Shown: positions 1 through 7,885 of the stretch, piece after piece
Numbering within the stretch: the first letter of the stretch is position 1
How the letters are laid out: every line of letters begins with the position of its first letter
DNA from: Gayadomonas joobiniege G7
GTDB lineage: Bacteria > Pseudomonadota > Gammaproteobacteria > Enterobacterales > Alteromonadaceae
NCBI RefSeq assembly: GCF_000300815.1
Contig: NZ_AMRX01000006.1
Location: 806,001 to 870,000 of the forward strand
Direction of reading: 5' to 3'
DNA length: 64,000 nucleotides
Notes under the pieces: generated by a model
Seen by the model: the letters and a program-made list of their open reading frames with translations, nothing else
Told to the model about the DNA's origin: nothing
Databases searched by the model: none
Program-made: the position numbers and the translations under genes

Positions 1-1
1 A

Positions 2-184
2 CTGTATTTTAGTACGCTTGGCCCTTACGATTGGTCAACCGTATATGACAACTATTTGATATTATTTGTATTATTAGCTTTTCCAGAAGCGCTGTTAAAT
101 GGCATGGCAACCACTTTAGGCATTGTTTATAAACCTACTTGGGTTCGCACCTTTTACGACAGCCAATATCTGGACGATAAATAA
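2..184 (+). CDS. C-terminal end of a membrane protein (partial)
   Basis: An open frame enters from the left edge and stops at 182-184, giving about 60 residues. The visible part has a hydrophobic helix (LILFVLLAFPEALLNGM) followed by a short polar tail containing YKPTWVRTFYD. This pattern resembles the end of the CbiM-like membrane proteins of COG3235, but that is an impression only. It ends 18 bases before proS on the same strand, so the two could be co-transcribed. The start lies outside the window. Confidence 0.5.
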   Translation: MYFSTLGPYDWSTVYDNYLILFVLLAFPEALLNGMATTLGIVYKPTWVRTFYDSQYLDDK

Positions 185-202
185 TTTAGGAAAATCAATC
201 CA

Positions 203-1930
203 ATGCGGACAACAGAATATTTACTTTCTACGTTAAAAGAAACGCCATCAGATGCCGAAATTATCAGCCACCAGTTGATGTTACGTGCTGGCATGATCCG
301 GAAATTAGCTTCGGGTTTGTACACCTGGCTTCCGAGCGGGCTTAAAGTATTGCGTAAAGTAGAAACGATAGTACGTGAAGAAATGAATAAAGCAGGTGCT
401 ATTGAAGTGTTAATGCCGGTTGTTCAACCTGCTGATTTATGGGAAGAGTCAGGACGTTGGGATAAATTTGGGCCTGAACTTCTACGTATTAAAGACCGTC
501 ACGAACGCCCTTTTTTATTAGGCCCTACCCACGAAGAAGTGATCACCGAATTAGTCCGCAAAGAAATTAGTAGCTACAAACAACTGCCAATTAATTTGTA
601 CCAAGTGCAAACAAAGTTCCGTGACGAAGTTCGCCCAAGATTTGGTGTGATGCGTGCGCGCGAGTTTTTAATGAAAGACGCCTATTCATTTCACTTATCA
701 GATGAGTGTTTAGAAAAAACCTATCAAAAAATGCATCAAGCTTACTGTAATATTTTTGATCGCTTAGGTTTAGACTATCGTCCAGTATTAGCCGATACAG
801 GCTCTATTGGTGGCAGCACCTCGCACGAATTTCACGTGCTAGCAGACAGTGGTGAAGATGCAATTGTATTTAGCGATCAAAGCGATTATGCGGCAAATAT
901 TGAAAAAGCCGAAGCGTTAGCCCCAAGCGAAACTCGTCCAGAGCCAACGGCTGAGCTAACAAAATTTGCCACACCCAACGCCAAAACTATCGCCGATTTA
1001 GCTGAGCAGTACCAAGTTGCTCCCAACAACAGTGTTAAAACACTGATTGTAAAAGGTGTTGAAGACGAAAATGGTAAACAAGGGTTAGTGGCATTAATTG
1101 TACGCGGCGACCATGAATTAAACGAAGTTAAAGCGGAAAAAATTGATCTAGTGGCCGAGCCATTAGAAATGGCCAGCGACGAAGATATTTTTAAAACCAT
1201 AGGTGCACACCCTGGCTCGCTTGGCCCAGTTAGTTTATCGATCCCTGTGTATGTTGATCGCAGTGCTGCAGTATTAGCTGATTTTGTGGCTGGTGCAAAT
1301 GAAGACGGCCAGCACTACTCAGGCATCAACTGGGATCGTGATGTTACAAACTACCAAGTGGTTGATATTAGAAATGTAGTTGAAGGCGACCCTAGCCCAT
1401 GTGGCAACGGAAAGCTGATCATAAAACGCGGTATAGAAGTGGGCCATATTTTCCAATTAGGCACCAAATACAGCGAAGCCATGAAAGCCGGTGTATTGAC
1501 TGAATCAGGCAAACACGAAACGCTAACCATGGGATGTTATGGCGTTGGTGTATCACGCATTGTTGCCGCAGCAATCGAACAAAACCACGATAAATTCGGC
1601 ATTAAATGGCCAGCGGCTATCGCGCCATTTGAGCTGGTTATTTTGCCTATGAACATGCACAAATCGCATCGCATTCCTGACGTTGCCAACAAATTATATG
1701 AAAGTGCCAAAGCGGCCGGCATAGATGTATTGTTTGATGATCGTAAAGAGCGCCCTGGTGTTATGTTTAACGACATGGAATTAATTGGAGTACCAAACGT
1801 GATTGTGATTGGTGAGCGTAATCTGGACGAAGGGTTAGTTGAGTTTAAAAACCGCCAAACCGGAGAAAAAATCAGCTTAGCCATTGATGAAGCAATTGAG
1901 TTTGTTAAACAGCAACTTGAAAGCAAGTAA
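203..1930 (+). CDS. proS: Prolyl-tRNA synthetase (bacterial type)
   Basis: This enzyme charges tRNA-Pro with proline in the cytoplasm. The 575-residue length is that of the long bacterial ProRS. Class II signatures are visible: the GPTHEE segment near residue 107, motif 2 ([17 protein letters not shown], about 139-155) and motif 3 ([17 protein letters not shown], about 445-461). Residues about 230-390 form the inserted INS (YbaK-like) editing domain that hydrolyses mischarged Ala-tRNA, and the last 100 residues are the anticodon-binding domain. The ATG at 203 has an AGGA sequence upstream. The gene is followed by a strong hairpin terminator. Confidence 0.98.
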   Translation: MRTTEYLLSTLKETPSDAEIISHQLMLRAGMIRKLASGLYTWLPSGLKVLRKVETIVREEMNKAGAIEVLMPVVQPADLWEESGRWDKFGPELLRIKDRHERPFLLGPTHEEVITELVRKEISSYKQLPINLYQVQTKFRDEVRPRFGVMRAREFLMKDAYSFHLSDECLEKTYQKMHQAYCNIFDRLGLDYRPVLADTGSIGGSTSHEFHVLADSGEDAIVFSDQSDYAANIEKAEALAPSETRPEPTAELTKFATPNAKTIADLAEQYQVAPNNSVKTLIVKGVEDENGKQGLVALIVRGDHELNEVKAEKIDLVAEPLEMASDEDIFKTIGAHPGSLGPVSLSIPVYVDRSAAVLADFVAGANEDGQHYSGINWDRDVTNYQVVDIRNVVEGDPSPCGNGKLIIKRGIEVGHIFQLGTKYSEAMKAGVLTESGKHETLTMGCYGVGVSRIVAAAIEQNHDKFGIKWPAAIAPFELVILPMNMHKSHRIPDVANKLYESAKAAGIDVLFDDRKERPGVMFNDMELIGVPNVIVIGERNLDEGLVEFKNRQTGEKISLAIDEAIEFVKQQLESK

Positions 1931-1936
1931 ATGGTT

Positions 1937-2186
1937 CTATACAACAAAGCTCGCCGTTTTAATGGCGGGTTTTGTTGTGGTTTGCAGATAGTGCTTAATG
2001 AATTCGAAAGGTCGTCCAAAATCCCCCATGACCAAACCGCGACAAAGTGCCCCAACCTGCTTCTCTGACCATTTATGCTCCGTAGACACGTTAGAGCTAA
2101 GCATGAAATAACCGACACATACAATCCATCTGAATATCGTCTATAGGTAAACTTTCCGCGCTCCCGATAGTATCTTGATAATCCAT
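1937..2186 (-). pseudogene. Small frameshifted ORF next to proS
   Basis: On the minus strand an ATG at 2186 opens MDYQDTIGSAESLPIDDIQ and runs to a TAG at residue 30. One base out of frame the reading continues as VSTEHKWSEKQVGALCRG and then LVMGDFGRPFEFIKHYL, stopping at 1937-1939 inside the proS terminator. The two halves look like one coding sequence of about 80 residues broken by a single-base frameshift. It sits just beyond the R' end of the attC at 2237-2350, so it occupies the position of the next cassette in the array. No family is recognised. The last residues, read through the terminator stem, are probably not native. Confidence 0.45.
1941..1978. terminator. Bidirectional terminator after proS
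   Basis: A nearly continuous 15-bp stem: the left arm 1941-1955 pairs with the right arm 1964-1978 through an ACAACAAA/TTTGTTGT outer part and a CGCC/GGCG inner part, with a small AT-rich loop. T-rich sequence follows on the right arm. It can terminate proS on the plus strand and transcripts arriving from the accessory block on the minus strand. Confidence 0.85.
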
Positions 2187-2236
2187 AGGTAAGTGTGGCT
2201 CAAATGGTGAGATTTACGACTCCGCGCAGCGGCTTA

Positions 2237-2350
2237 GTTCAACGCCCGCTCAAGGGGCAAAAATACGTAGGCTACAATACCGAGCGAAGCGAAGAAAGCC
2301 TAGGTGTTTTTGTCCCTAGCGAGCGCAGAGAGCTTATGCGTTTGTTAGCT
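2237..2350 (-). other. attC recombination site (long, VCR-like)
   Basis: Read on the minus strand the site starts AGCTAACAAACGC (R'' end) and finishes GGGCGTTGAAC, with a consensus GTTGAAC (GTTRRRY) R' core at 2237-2243. Between them two arms pair imperfectly: GGGACAAAAACACCTAGGCT opposes a segment reading AGCCTACGTATTTTTGCCCC. About 114 bases long. It originally followed the lipoprotein gene now at 4664-5224: the TAA stop of that gene (AGC TAA) lies within the R'' end. An IS66 now separates the two. Confidence 0.85.
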
Positions 2351-2380
2351 CTTCTTTGGTAACCGTCGGCTAAACCACAC

Positions 2381-3895
2381 CTAGCTTTTGATATTCCAAG
2401 GTAGTAAATCATGGATTTGGCAATCCGGTTTGCAGATTTGGGTTAAACAGTAGCTAATATAATCGTAAGGTATTAATCCGTTGGCCTTTGCTGTTTCAAT
2501 CATACTGTAGAGAATGGCGCTAGCGTTGGCACCACTTTTTGTTTGGCTAAACAGCCAATTTTTGCGACCAACCACAAAGGGTTTAATTGCCCGTTCAGCT
2601 CGATTATTATCAATGGATAAATGCCCATCATCAATATACCGAATTAATTTCTCCCATTGATTTAAACTGTAGTTTAGTGCTTCACCTAATTTGGATTTTG
2701 GTAAAGTATTGAGTAATGACTTTTCCAGCCAAGCTTTATATTGCTCGAGTAGTGGCACCGACTCTTTTTGCCTGATAGCCTGTTTTTCGTCTGCTGTTTT
2801 ATCTTTGATTTTGGTTTCAACCCGATACAGCTTTTGGATATGGTTCAGTGCCCAATTCGCTTTACCGGTTTTGCCTTTGGGCTGAGCTTTTTCTGCTTCA
2901 ATGAACTTACGTCTGGCATGCGCCCAGCAACCCGCTAATGTCGCTTTCGTTTGTTCGTAACCTTGATAGCCATCCACTTGTAAGTAACCAGTATAATCTT
3001 GCAAGAAATTAACCGGACAACTGCCACCGCGACTGGCTTGATATTCATATAAAACAATATTTCTCAATGGGTTATTTACAATAGGCGTATCTGTGCCTGT
3101 GCAATAAAGCCACATATAGGATTTTAGTTTGTCATCACTCACCACATTAACTGTGGTTTCGTCGGCCTGAATCACGCTTTGCTCAAGTAAGATTTGATGC
3201 AATTTGTCATACAGCGGTTTAAATAAACTGGCACATTTTATTATCCAATCAGACATGGTTTGCCGACTGATTTCTATACCATGTTGTTTAAACATGGTTT
3301 CTTGCCGGTAAAGTGGTAGTGCATATTGATATTTACTGGTAATGACTTGGCTTAATAGACTCGGTGTGGCAATGCCCTTAGGAATTGGGCTCGCTGGCAT
3401 CGGGGCTTGTTTAATTTTGACTTGCGCAGCGTGATTTTCACAAGCTCGGCAGCTGTATTTTGGCCGAACATGTTCAATGACTTTGATTTGCGCTGGAATA
3501 AACTCGAGCTTTTCCGATTTATCTTCGCCCATTTTATGTAGTTTGCCACCGCAACAGTCACAGCTTTTATCTTCAATGTCGTGAACAATCACTTCGCGTG
3601 GTAAATCAGCAGGTAGTTGAGTTCGTTTGGCTTTTTTACGGGTATAAGTGACGGTTTGAGTTTCTGATTCTAAAGCGTTTTCTAACTCTGCAACCTCTTC
3701 TGCTTCGTTAAATAAGTCGCCTTGCGCAGGGTGGCCTTCAGCCGATTGGCCGAATTGTTTTTGTTGCGCTAATTTGAATTGTTCTTCTAAATACGTATTT
3801 CGAGCTTTTGCTTTTTCAAGCGCTTCTTGCTGCTCAAGTAACTTGCTTTCAAGCGCTTGGATACGTTTTTGTTGTTGAATTTCTAGCTCAGTCAT
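2381..3895 (-). CDS. tnpC: IS66 transposase TnpC
   Basis: This is the DDE transposase of the IS66 element, 504 residues, close to the family norm. The N-terminal 60 residues form a coiled coil. A CxxC zinc-binding motif (CDCCGGKLHKMG, about 113-124) precedes the catalytic domain. Catalytic acidic residues are in VIQADETTVNV, in QVDGYQGYE and in IDNNRAERAIKPFVVGRKNW near residue 430. No frameshift is seen. It lies downstream of tnpB with a 76-base gap. Confidence 0.97.
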   Translation of the reverse strand: MTELEIQQQKRIQALESKLLEQQEALEKAKARNTYLEEQFKLAQQKQFGQSAEGHPAQGDLFNEAEEVAELENALESETQTVTYTRKKAKRTQLPADLPREVIVHDIEDKSCDCCGGKLHKMGEDKSEKLEFIPAQIKVIEHVRPKYSCRACENHAAQVKIKQAPMPASPIPKGIATPSLLSQVITSKYQYALPLYRQETMFKQHGIEISRQTMSDWIIKCASLFKPLYDKLHQILLEQSVIQADETTVNVVSDDKLKSYMWLYCTGTDTPIVNNPLRNIVLYEYQASRGGSCPVNFLQDYTGYLQVDGYQGYEQTKATLAGCWAHARRKFIEAEKAQPKGKTGKANWALNHIQKLYRVETKIKDKTADEKQAIRQKESVPLLEQYKAWLEKSLLNTLPKSKLGEALNYSLNQWEKLIRYIDDGHLSIDNNRAERAIKPFVVGRKNWLFSQTKSGANASAILYSMIETAKANGLIPYDYISYCLTQICKPDCQIHDLLPWNIKS

Positions 3896-3971
3896 AAGGT
3901 TATTTTACCTAGTAACTGTCTGTTTATCTGCATAATATTCAGATTAAAAGCTGATCAGGTATGATCTAAAG

Positions 3972-4322
3972 TTATAAGCTCAAGCTTGCTAAATTCAGAG
4001 TTTTATGACCGACAATATCAAAGCCATCGAGCAGCCAGTTTAGTTGCTGCTCAGATAAAACGAGTTGATTTTCATGCTCAGCATTGGGCCATTTGAACTT
4101 GTCTTTTTCTAATTTTTTGTACCAAAGTGCAAAGCCGGTGTTATCCCAGTAAAGGATTTTAAGTTTATCTTTACCTTTGTTGCAGAAGATAAATAAAGCA
4201 CCACTCATAACATTCAGTGCCATTTCAGCAACGACTATATTGGCAAGGCCATTAATGGATTTTCGAAAATCAACGACTGGACGGTGCAGGTAAATTGCAC
4301 CGGGTTCAACAAACATCTTCAT
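3972..4322 (-). CDS. tnpB: IS66 accessory protein TnpB
   Basis: This 116-residue protein is the IS66 Orf2/TnpB family, needed for transposition in related elements although its biochemical role is not settled. The family signature is visible from the start: YLHRPVVDFRKSINGLANIV, then ALFIFCNKGKDKLKILYWD and GFALWYKKLEKDKFKWP. The start codon overlaps the stop of tnpA by four bases, which indicates translational coupling. Confidence 0.96.
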   Translation of the reverse strand: MKMFVEPGAIYLHRPVVDFRKSINGLANIVVAEMALNVMSGALFIFCNKGKDKLKILYWDNTGFALWYKKLEKDKFKWPNAEHENQLVLSEQQLNWLLDGFDIVGHKTLNLASLSL

Positions 4323-4636
4323 GTGTTAACAGCCTGCATCAACTGACCGAGCCATTGTGCGTTAATATTTTCAGGCAGGTGCAATTGAGCTTCACCCATG
4401 GTTAGAATCAGCATATCTCCGGAAGGTCGCTGAACCTCTGTTGCCAGCGTGGTGACTTGAACAAAAGCAGATTCATGCTGATGATTTAATAAACCATCCC
4501 GCTTAAAATCACTGCGTCTGGCATAAAAGTTTTGAACATTAATCCGGTGCTGACGGGCAAATTCAGCAACGGATAAGTCACTATTTTGTTGTGCCTGAAT
4601 CAGTTCAAACCATTGTTCACGAGTACGTCGTGGCAT
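4319..4636 (-). CDS. tnpA: IS66 accessory protein TnpA
   Basis: This 105-residue protein is the IS66 Orf1/TnpA component. It begins with a helix-turn-helix-like segment (REQWFELIQAQQNSDLSVAE, then FARQHRINVQNFYARRSD), consistent with DNA binding. The C-terminal half (MLILTMGEAQLHLPENINAQ) is typical of the family. It is the first gene of the element's operon, 81 bases inside the right inverted repeat. Confidence 0.93.
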   Translation of the reverse strand: MPRRTREQWFELIQAQQNSDLSVAEFARQHRINVQNFYARRSDFKRDGLLNHQHESAFVQVTTLATEVQRPSGDMLILTMGEAQLHLPENINAQWLGQLMQAVNT

Positions 4637-4663
4637 ATCTAATCTCCAAAATAAATTGAGCGA

Positions 4664-5224
4664 TTAGATTAGTTGGATTGTAAACTGATTAAAATGTGTA
4701 GTTTGCCGGACGCTTACCTTCTTTGTGCTTGTATTGACCATGCTAACTATTTCTTTAGACATTGCTTCTAACTGTCTTGAGGTCGTTGCGCCAAAGATAC
4801 CTTCTTTAAATTGTGAGCGAGTATCTAATTGGGACTCACTTACTATTTGGTTAGTGGCAAGGTCTATAAGTTTTATGCTTAACTTTAATTCTGCATCTCC
4901 AACCATTACACCTGCCATAAAACGACCAAAACCTGAAACATAACGAAAATGTTCCACAATTATTTCCACTAAAATATCAGCCTGATCAGGTGCACCGTTA
5001 GGTATTAAGTTACCTTTGTATTCAACCGCAATTAATTTATTAAGTTCATCTATACTTTTCGATAAATCCTTGCTTTTGGTGATTGTTCCAGAGATGGCTA
5101 TATCTAACGTTATACTATTAGGCATAGTGCCTTGCTGAATGTTTGACGTTTTGACCGATTGCTTAACATTTGCAGCACACCCAATAATAAGGCACACAAA
5201 AATTATACAAATAAAATTTTTCAT
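4664..5224 (-). CDS. Cassette lipoprotein (DUF4410-like), 3' end replaced by IS66
   Basis: The N-terminus has a hydrophobic stretch ending in the lipobox LIIGC, so the protein should be lipidated and exported. The C-terminal half (GFGRFMAGVMVGDAELKLSI, then LIDLATNQIVSESQL and GIFGATTSRQLEAMSKEI) resembles DUF4410 lipoproteins of unknown function. The original protein ended NTSTKKS, with the TAA at 2345-2347. The IS66 inserted after the second lysine codon and supplies a foreign tail (VSVRQTTHFNQFTIQLI) read from its inverted repeat. The body is intact, so the product may still work. The gene and the attC at 2237-2350 form one gene cassette. Confidence 0.85.
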   Translation of the reverse strand: MKNFICIIFVCLIIGCAANVKQSVKTSNIQQGTMPNSITLDIAISGTITKSKDLSKSIDELNKLIAVEYKGNLIPNGAPDQADILVEIIVEHFRYVSGFGRFMAGVMVGDAELKLSIKLIDLATNQIVSESQLDTRSQFKEGIFGATTSRQLEAMSKEIVSMVNTSTKKVSVRQTTHFNQFTIQLI

Positions 5225-5248
5225 TGAACTCTAAGTTTTCTTGAACAG

Positions 5249-5282
5249 CTAAACCTATCCGCGTGCAACAACTTGTTATAAC
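5249..5282 (-). other. Truncated attC-like sequence
   Basis: Between the ABC ATPase stop and the lipoprotein start the minus strand reads TTATAACAAGTTGTTGCACG followed by CGGATAGG. This matches the 5' half of the window's other attC sites (for instance AACAAGTCAAAGCACGCGGA at 28.9 kb). The complementary 3' half is missing; only a GTTTAGC follows. It probably marks the old cassette boundary between the ABC-3C operon and the lipoprotein cassette. Confidence 0.5.
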
Positions 5283-5288
5283 TGCCGA

Positions 5289-6896
5289 TCACTTCCTCCA
5301 ATCCTTGATATACAAGACATTATTATTATCAAGTTGAATGACCTTTTTCTCTTTCAATTTCTTTTCTGCCACATCACCATATTTTTCGACTTCATCAATC
5401 GCGATAAACGTTTGCTTTCCTGTGGACTCATACAAAGCAATTAGCTTAGCGACAGCATCATTCTGGATATTCTTAAACAATACTGAATCATGAACCAAGA
5501 AAGGTAACGCAGTAACCTCCAAAAAAGCCAAGTCAAGCAGTATTAAATTTGAATAAGCCTTGCCTGTTCCAGTATCTTCTACCAGTTCGAAAGTGTAGCT
5601 ATTTTGACCAAGATTAAGTTTAGGACTCCTCCTTTCCTCGCTATATATCTCCGTGACATTTCTTCTATTTTTGTCATTGAGTATATCTTCGATCAACTCC
5701 AAGATTCTAATCTTCTCGGCAGCAAGAAGTTCTTTTGATTCCTTTAAATCCGCTTTAACCTGGGTGTCCATCTCGAAATACTCTATTTCTTTACTGGCCA
5801 CGGAATGGTCTTGCGACAACTCATAAACTCTATCAATAACGACATTTGGATTATCCAACTCTGCCAATGAGGCAGCAATTTTCTTGTCGATTAAATCGAT
5901 TTCTTCACTTATTGAAGATAATAGTAAATCTAATTCAGCCTCGCTACTCCTCAACTCCTTTCTTAGTATTTTGGTAATACTTGAGTGAAATGACTCAACT
6001 TCTTCGAGCTTGGTAGTATTTACATCGGGGAAGTATTTTACCAGGGGTTCTAAGTGCTTACTTTTTATCGCTTTATTTTGGTTTATATCATTTCTCACTC
6101 GAAGCAGTCTACTATCTAATCTAAGTTTCTCTTCTAGAAGCCGATCTTTCTCAATTTTTAACTCCATAACCTCTCTGTTCGCTATTTCTGAAATATTGAC
6201 GGCATATTTCTTTAGATTATTTTTAATTTCCTTAATCTCAGAATCTATAGCATTAATTCTATTAACGTTTTCCTTGTACTTCTTCTTAGTTGTTTTAGAA
6301 ATTAATCCAGTTTTAGCTGCTTTACTAATCGTAGTCTTTTGGTCATTTCTGTCTTTTACAGTTTCCGACAGAATTTTTATCGGCTCGTATTTTTTAAAGA
6401 GCTTAATTGTATTCGTTACACAATCGGAGGGTTTCTGACCTTTAAAACTATGGAGAGGGTGCTTTACATCAAGATTTTCTTTCCCCCATACTCTGGAGAA
6501 AAGAGATACAATTGATCGGAAAGAAAGCTCGATATCTCCCAGCGAATAAGACGCCTTTAGAAAGGCTGTGTATTCCTCGATACTAATGGGTTTCACTTCA
6601 GCATACTTATCATCGCACTTATATACTAAGTCTGGGGTATGCGTTCCCCTTCTAAAGTGAACCCACTCCTTTCCACACTGGAAAGCAAAAAAATAATCAT
6701 GATGGCCGAGCTCATCGACAACATCTTTATTATGGTCTAGAAATGACTCCCCACCATACACGAAGTCGAGGACCATAAGCAGCGTTGACTTGCCAATCGA
6801 ATTCGTGGCGACACTGTCGCCTAACACAACATTCAGGCCTGAGTGAAACTTGATAGTCCTCTCCCTGAACTTATCACAACGAATTTCAATTAACAT
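5289..6896 (-). CDS. ABC-three-component (ABC-3C) system ATPase, DUF2326 type
   Basis: This SMC/Rad50-like ABC ATPase of 535 residues is the motor of a predicted defence system. The Walker A region is GDSVATNSIGKST (about 26-38), with an aspartate-rich YGGESFLDH segment after it. Residues about 180-410 are a long coiled coil. The C-terminal DUF2326-like part carries LILLDLAFLEVTALPFLVHD and TFIAIDEVEKYG, matching a Walker B/D-loop region. I place the start at the ATG at 6896, nine bases after AAGGAG, not the ATG at 6914. It overlaps the middle-component gene by 11 bases. ABC-3C systems were described from comparative genomics by the Aravind group; the assignment here is by motif and gene order. 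Confidence 0.88.
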   Translation of the reverse strand: MLIEIRCDKFRERTIKFHSGLNVVLGDSVATNSIGKSTLLMVLDFVYGGESFLDHNKDVVDELGHHDYFFAFQCGKEWVHFRRGTHTPDLVYKCDDKYAEVKPISIEEYTAFLKASYSLGDIELSFRSIVSLFSRVWGKENLDVKHPLHSFKGQKPSDCVTNTIKLFKKYEPIKILSETVKDRNDQKTTISKAAKTGLISKTTKKKYKENVNRINAIDSEIKEIKNNLKKYAVNISEIANREVMELKIEKDRLLEEKLRLDSRLLRVRNDINQNKAIKSKHLEPLVKYFPDVNTTKLEEVESFHSSITKILRKELRSSEAELDLLLSSISEEIDLIDKKIAASLAELDNPNVVIDRVYELSQDHSVASKEIEYFEMDTQVKADLKESKELLAAEKIRILELIEDILNDKNRRNVTEIYSEERRSPKLNLGQNSYTFELVEDTGTGKAYSNLILLDLAFLEVTALPFLVHDSVLFKNIQNDAVAKLIALYESTGKQTFIAIDEVEKYGDVAEKKLKEKKVIQLDNNNVLYIKDWRK

Positions 6897-7110
6897 ATCT
6901 AATAACTCCTTCATCCTCTTCCAATTCGATCTTCCCTAATACAAATAGCACATCAAGCGCCAACATAAACTCACTAATATCTTCAAATTTATCTAATCGA
7001 TCATGGATCAGGTCTGACAAAGAAATCACCTCAACTTCTTCCAGAATCAAAAAGCTAATCTTAGCTAAAATCGAGTTGTCAAAACTTGTAAACTTACTAG
7101 GAAAGGACAT
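6886..7110 (-). CDS. ABC-3C middle component, small protein
   Basis: A 74-residue acidic protein starting MSFPSKFTSFDNSILAKISF, then LILEEVEVISLSDLI. It has the size, position and all-helical look of the small middle components that link the ATPase to the effector in ABC-3C systems. Its ATG overlaps the stop of the HNH gene (TAATG), with GAGG seven bases upstream, so it is translationally coupled. Its 3' end overlaps the ATPase start. A longer reading from 7125 is possible but has no ribosome-binding site. Confidence 0.75.
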   Translation of the reverse strand: MSFPSKFTSFDNSILAKISFLILEEVEVISLSDLIHDRLDKFEDISEFMLALDVLFVLGKIELEEDEGVIRYVN

Positions 7111-7868
7111 TAAAAAACCTCGCAATTTTGGATGAAGAACGAGGCCATAATTTCTGCTGCATCATTAGTTTTTGGTTTTGTTTTTGCATAAATCCACGAA
7201 ACTATATTTTCAAATATGGTTTGCTGATCAACCCCCATATTTTTTTGTTTTAAATAGTATGTCTTGATCTGCAGTGATATAATTTCAGAAAAATCAGAAT
7301 TGACGTTGTCTAGCTCTGAGAATTTTCTTCTGATAAATATGAAGTACTCTCTAACGTTACCTTTGATTTTTACTTTGGTTGGCCTTGACATAGTAGAGTC
7401 TAGCTTCTCATCGACTTCTCTGGGTTTGAAATCAATTTCAGCATCATTTTCTAGTTCCGGATCATCGTATATGGCTTCTATGATCTGACTTATTTCATCT
7501 TCAATCGTATATCTTTTCCAAATCGCTTCTTGGCCACTACGATCAATGAGCTTCTTCTTATGTCCAAGTAATGTTCGATACTCCTCGACAGTTCTAGGCT
7601 TATCAAACTTCCCATGACAGATCTCGCACAAAGGTATGATGTTGTTTTCGTCGTTTACGTCATCACTTAGAAGTTCTTCGTCCTGCAATAGTTGCTTTTC
7701 TTTTTTAGTGGGGTTTAATGGGTATATATGTGCCAGCTCATAGTTTTTGAAGCTTTTGCCACTCTTTTTATAGAAAAGAGGCTCAGCACATAAGGGGCAC
7801 ACTCGACTAACCTGTGAAAGCAAGGCCACATTTTGCGCATCAGAATATTTCTTTCTTGGATTACTCAT
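7110..7868 (-). CDS. ABC-3C effector with N-terminal HNH nuclease domain
   Basis: This 252-residue protein is the first gene of the operon. The N-terminal 110 residues form a zinc-binding HNH nuclease: CPLC (C24, C27), AHIYPLNP (H47), ENNIIPLCEICHGKFD (N75/76, C81, C84, H85). The C-terminal region (about 170-250, REYFIFIRRKFSELDNVNSD and onwards) is a helical domain that in ABC-3C systems connects the effector to the middle component. The predicted outcome of activation is DNA cleavage, by inference from the domain. A tiny upstream ORF overlaps its start codon (ATGA). Confidence 0.85.
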   Translation of the reverse strand: MSNPRKKYSDAQNVALLSQVSRVCPLCAEPLFYKKSGKSFKNYELAHIYPLNPTKKEKQLLQDEELLSDDVNDENNIIPLCEICHGKFDKPRTVEEYRTLLGHKKKLIDRSGQEAIWKRYTIEDEISQIIEAIYDDPELENDAEIDFKPREVDEKLDSTMSRPTKVKIKGNVREYFIFIRRKFSELDNVNSDFSEIISLQIKTYYLKQKNMGVDQQTIFENIVSWIYAKTKPKTNDAAEIMASFFIQNCEVF

Positions 7869-7885
7869 CCTTGAACCACTTTCAT
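7865..7885 (-). CDS. Possible six-residue leader ORF before the HNH gene
   Basis: The minus strand reads GGAGG at 7897-7901, then ATG AAA GTG GTT CAA GGA TGA. The TGA overlaps the HNH start codon as ATGA. The HNH ATG has only AAGG directly abutting it, so translation may reach it by coupling from this mini-ORF (MKVVQG). It is too short to be supported by composition. Confidence 0.3.
   Translation of the reverse strand: MKVVQG

Larger units (their letters stand above)
2359..4717 (-). mobile_element. Complete IS66-family insertion sequence
   Basis: The element carries tnpA, tnpB and tnpC on the minus strand. Its ends are imperfect inverted repeats beginning GTAA: the left end at 2359 reads GTAACCGTCGGCTAAAC, and the right end (minus strand from 4717) reads GTAAGCGTCCGGCAAAC. 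An 8-bp target duplication, CTTCTTTG, flanks it at 2351-2358 and 4718-4725. This is the duplication length known for IS66. All three ORFs are full length, so the element may be active. It landed three codons before the end of a cassette-encoded lipoprotein gene. Confidence 0.97.

Noticed and set aside
1537-2124. Long minus-strand frame crossing the end of proS
   Set aside because: It lies mostly over proS in another frame and does not look coding; only the 1937-2186 part in mixed frames is kept as a possible broken gene.
2691-2885. Short plus-strand frames inside tnpC
   Set aside because: Antisense shadows of the transposase with no independent support.
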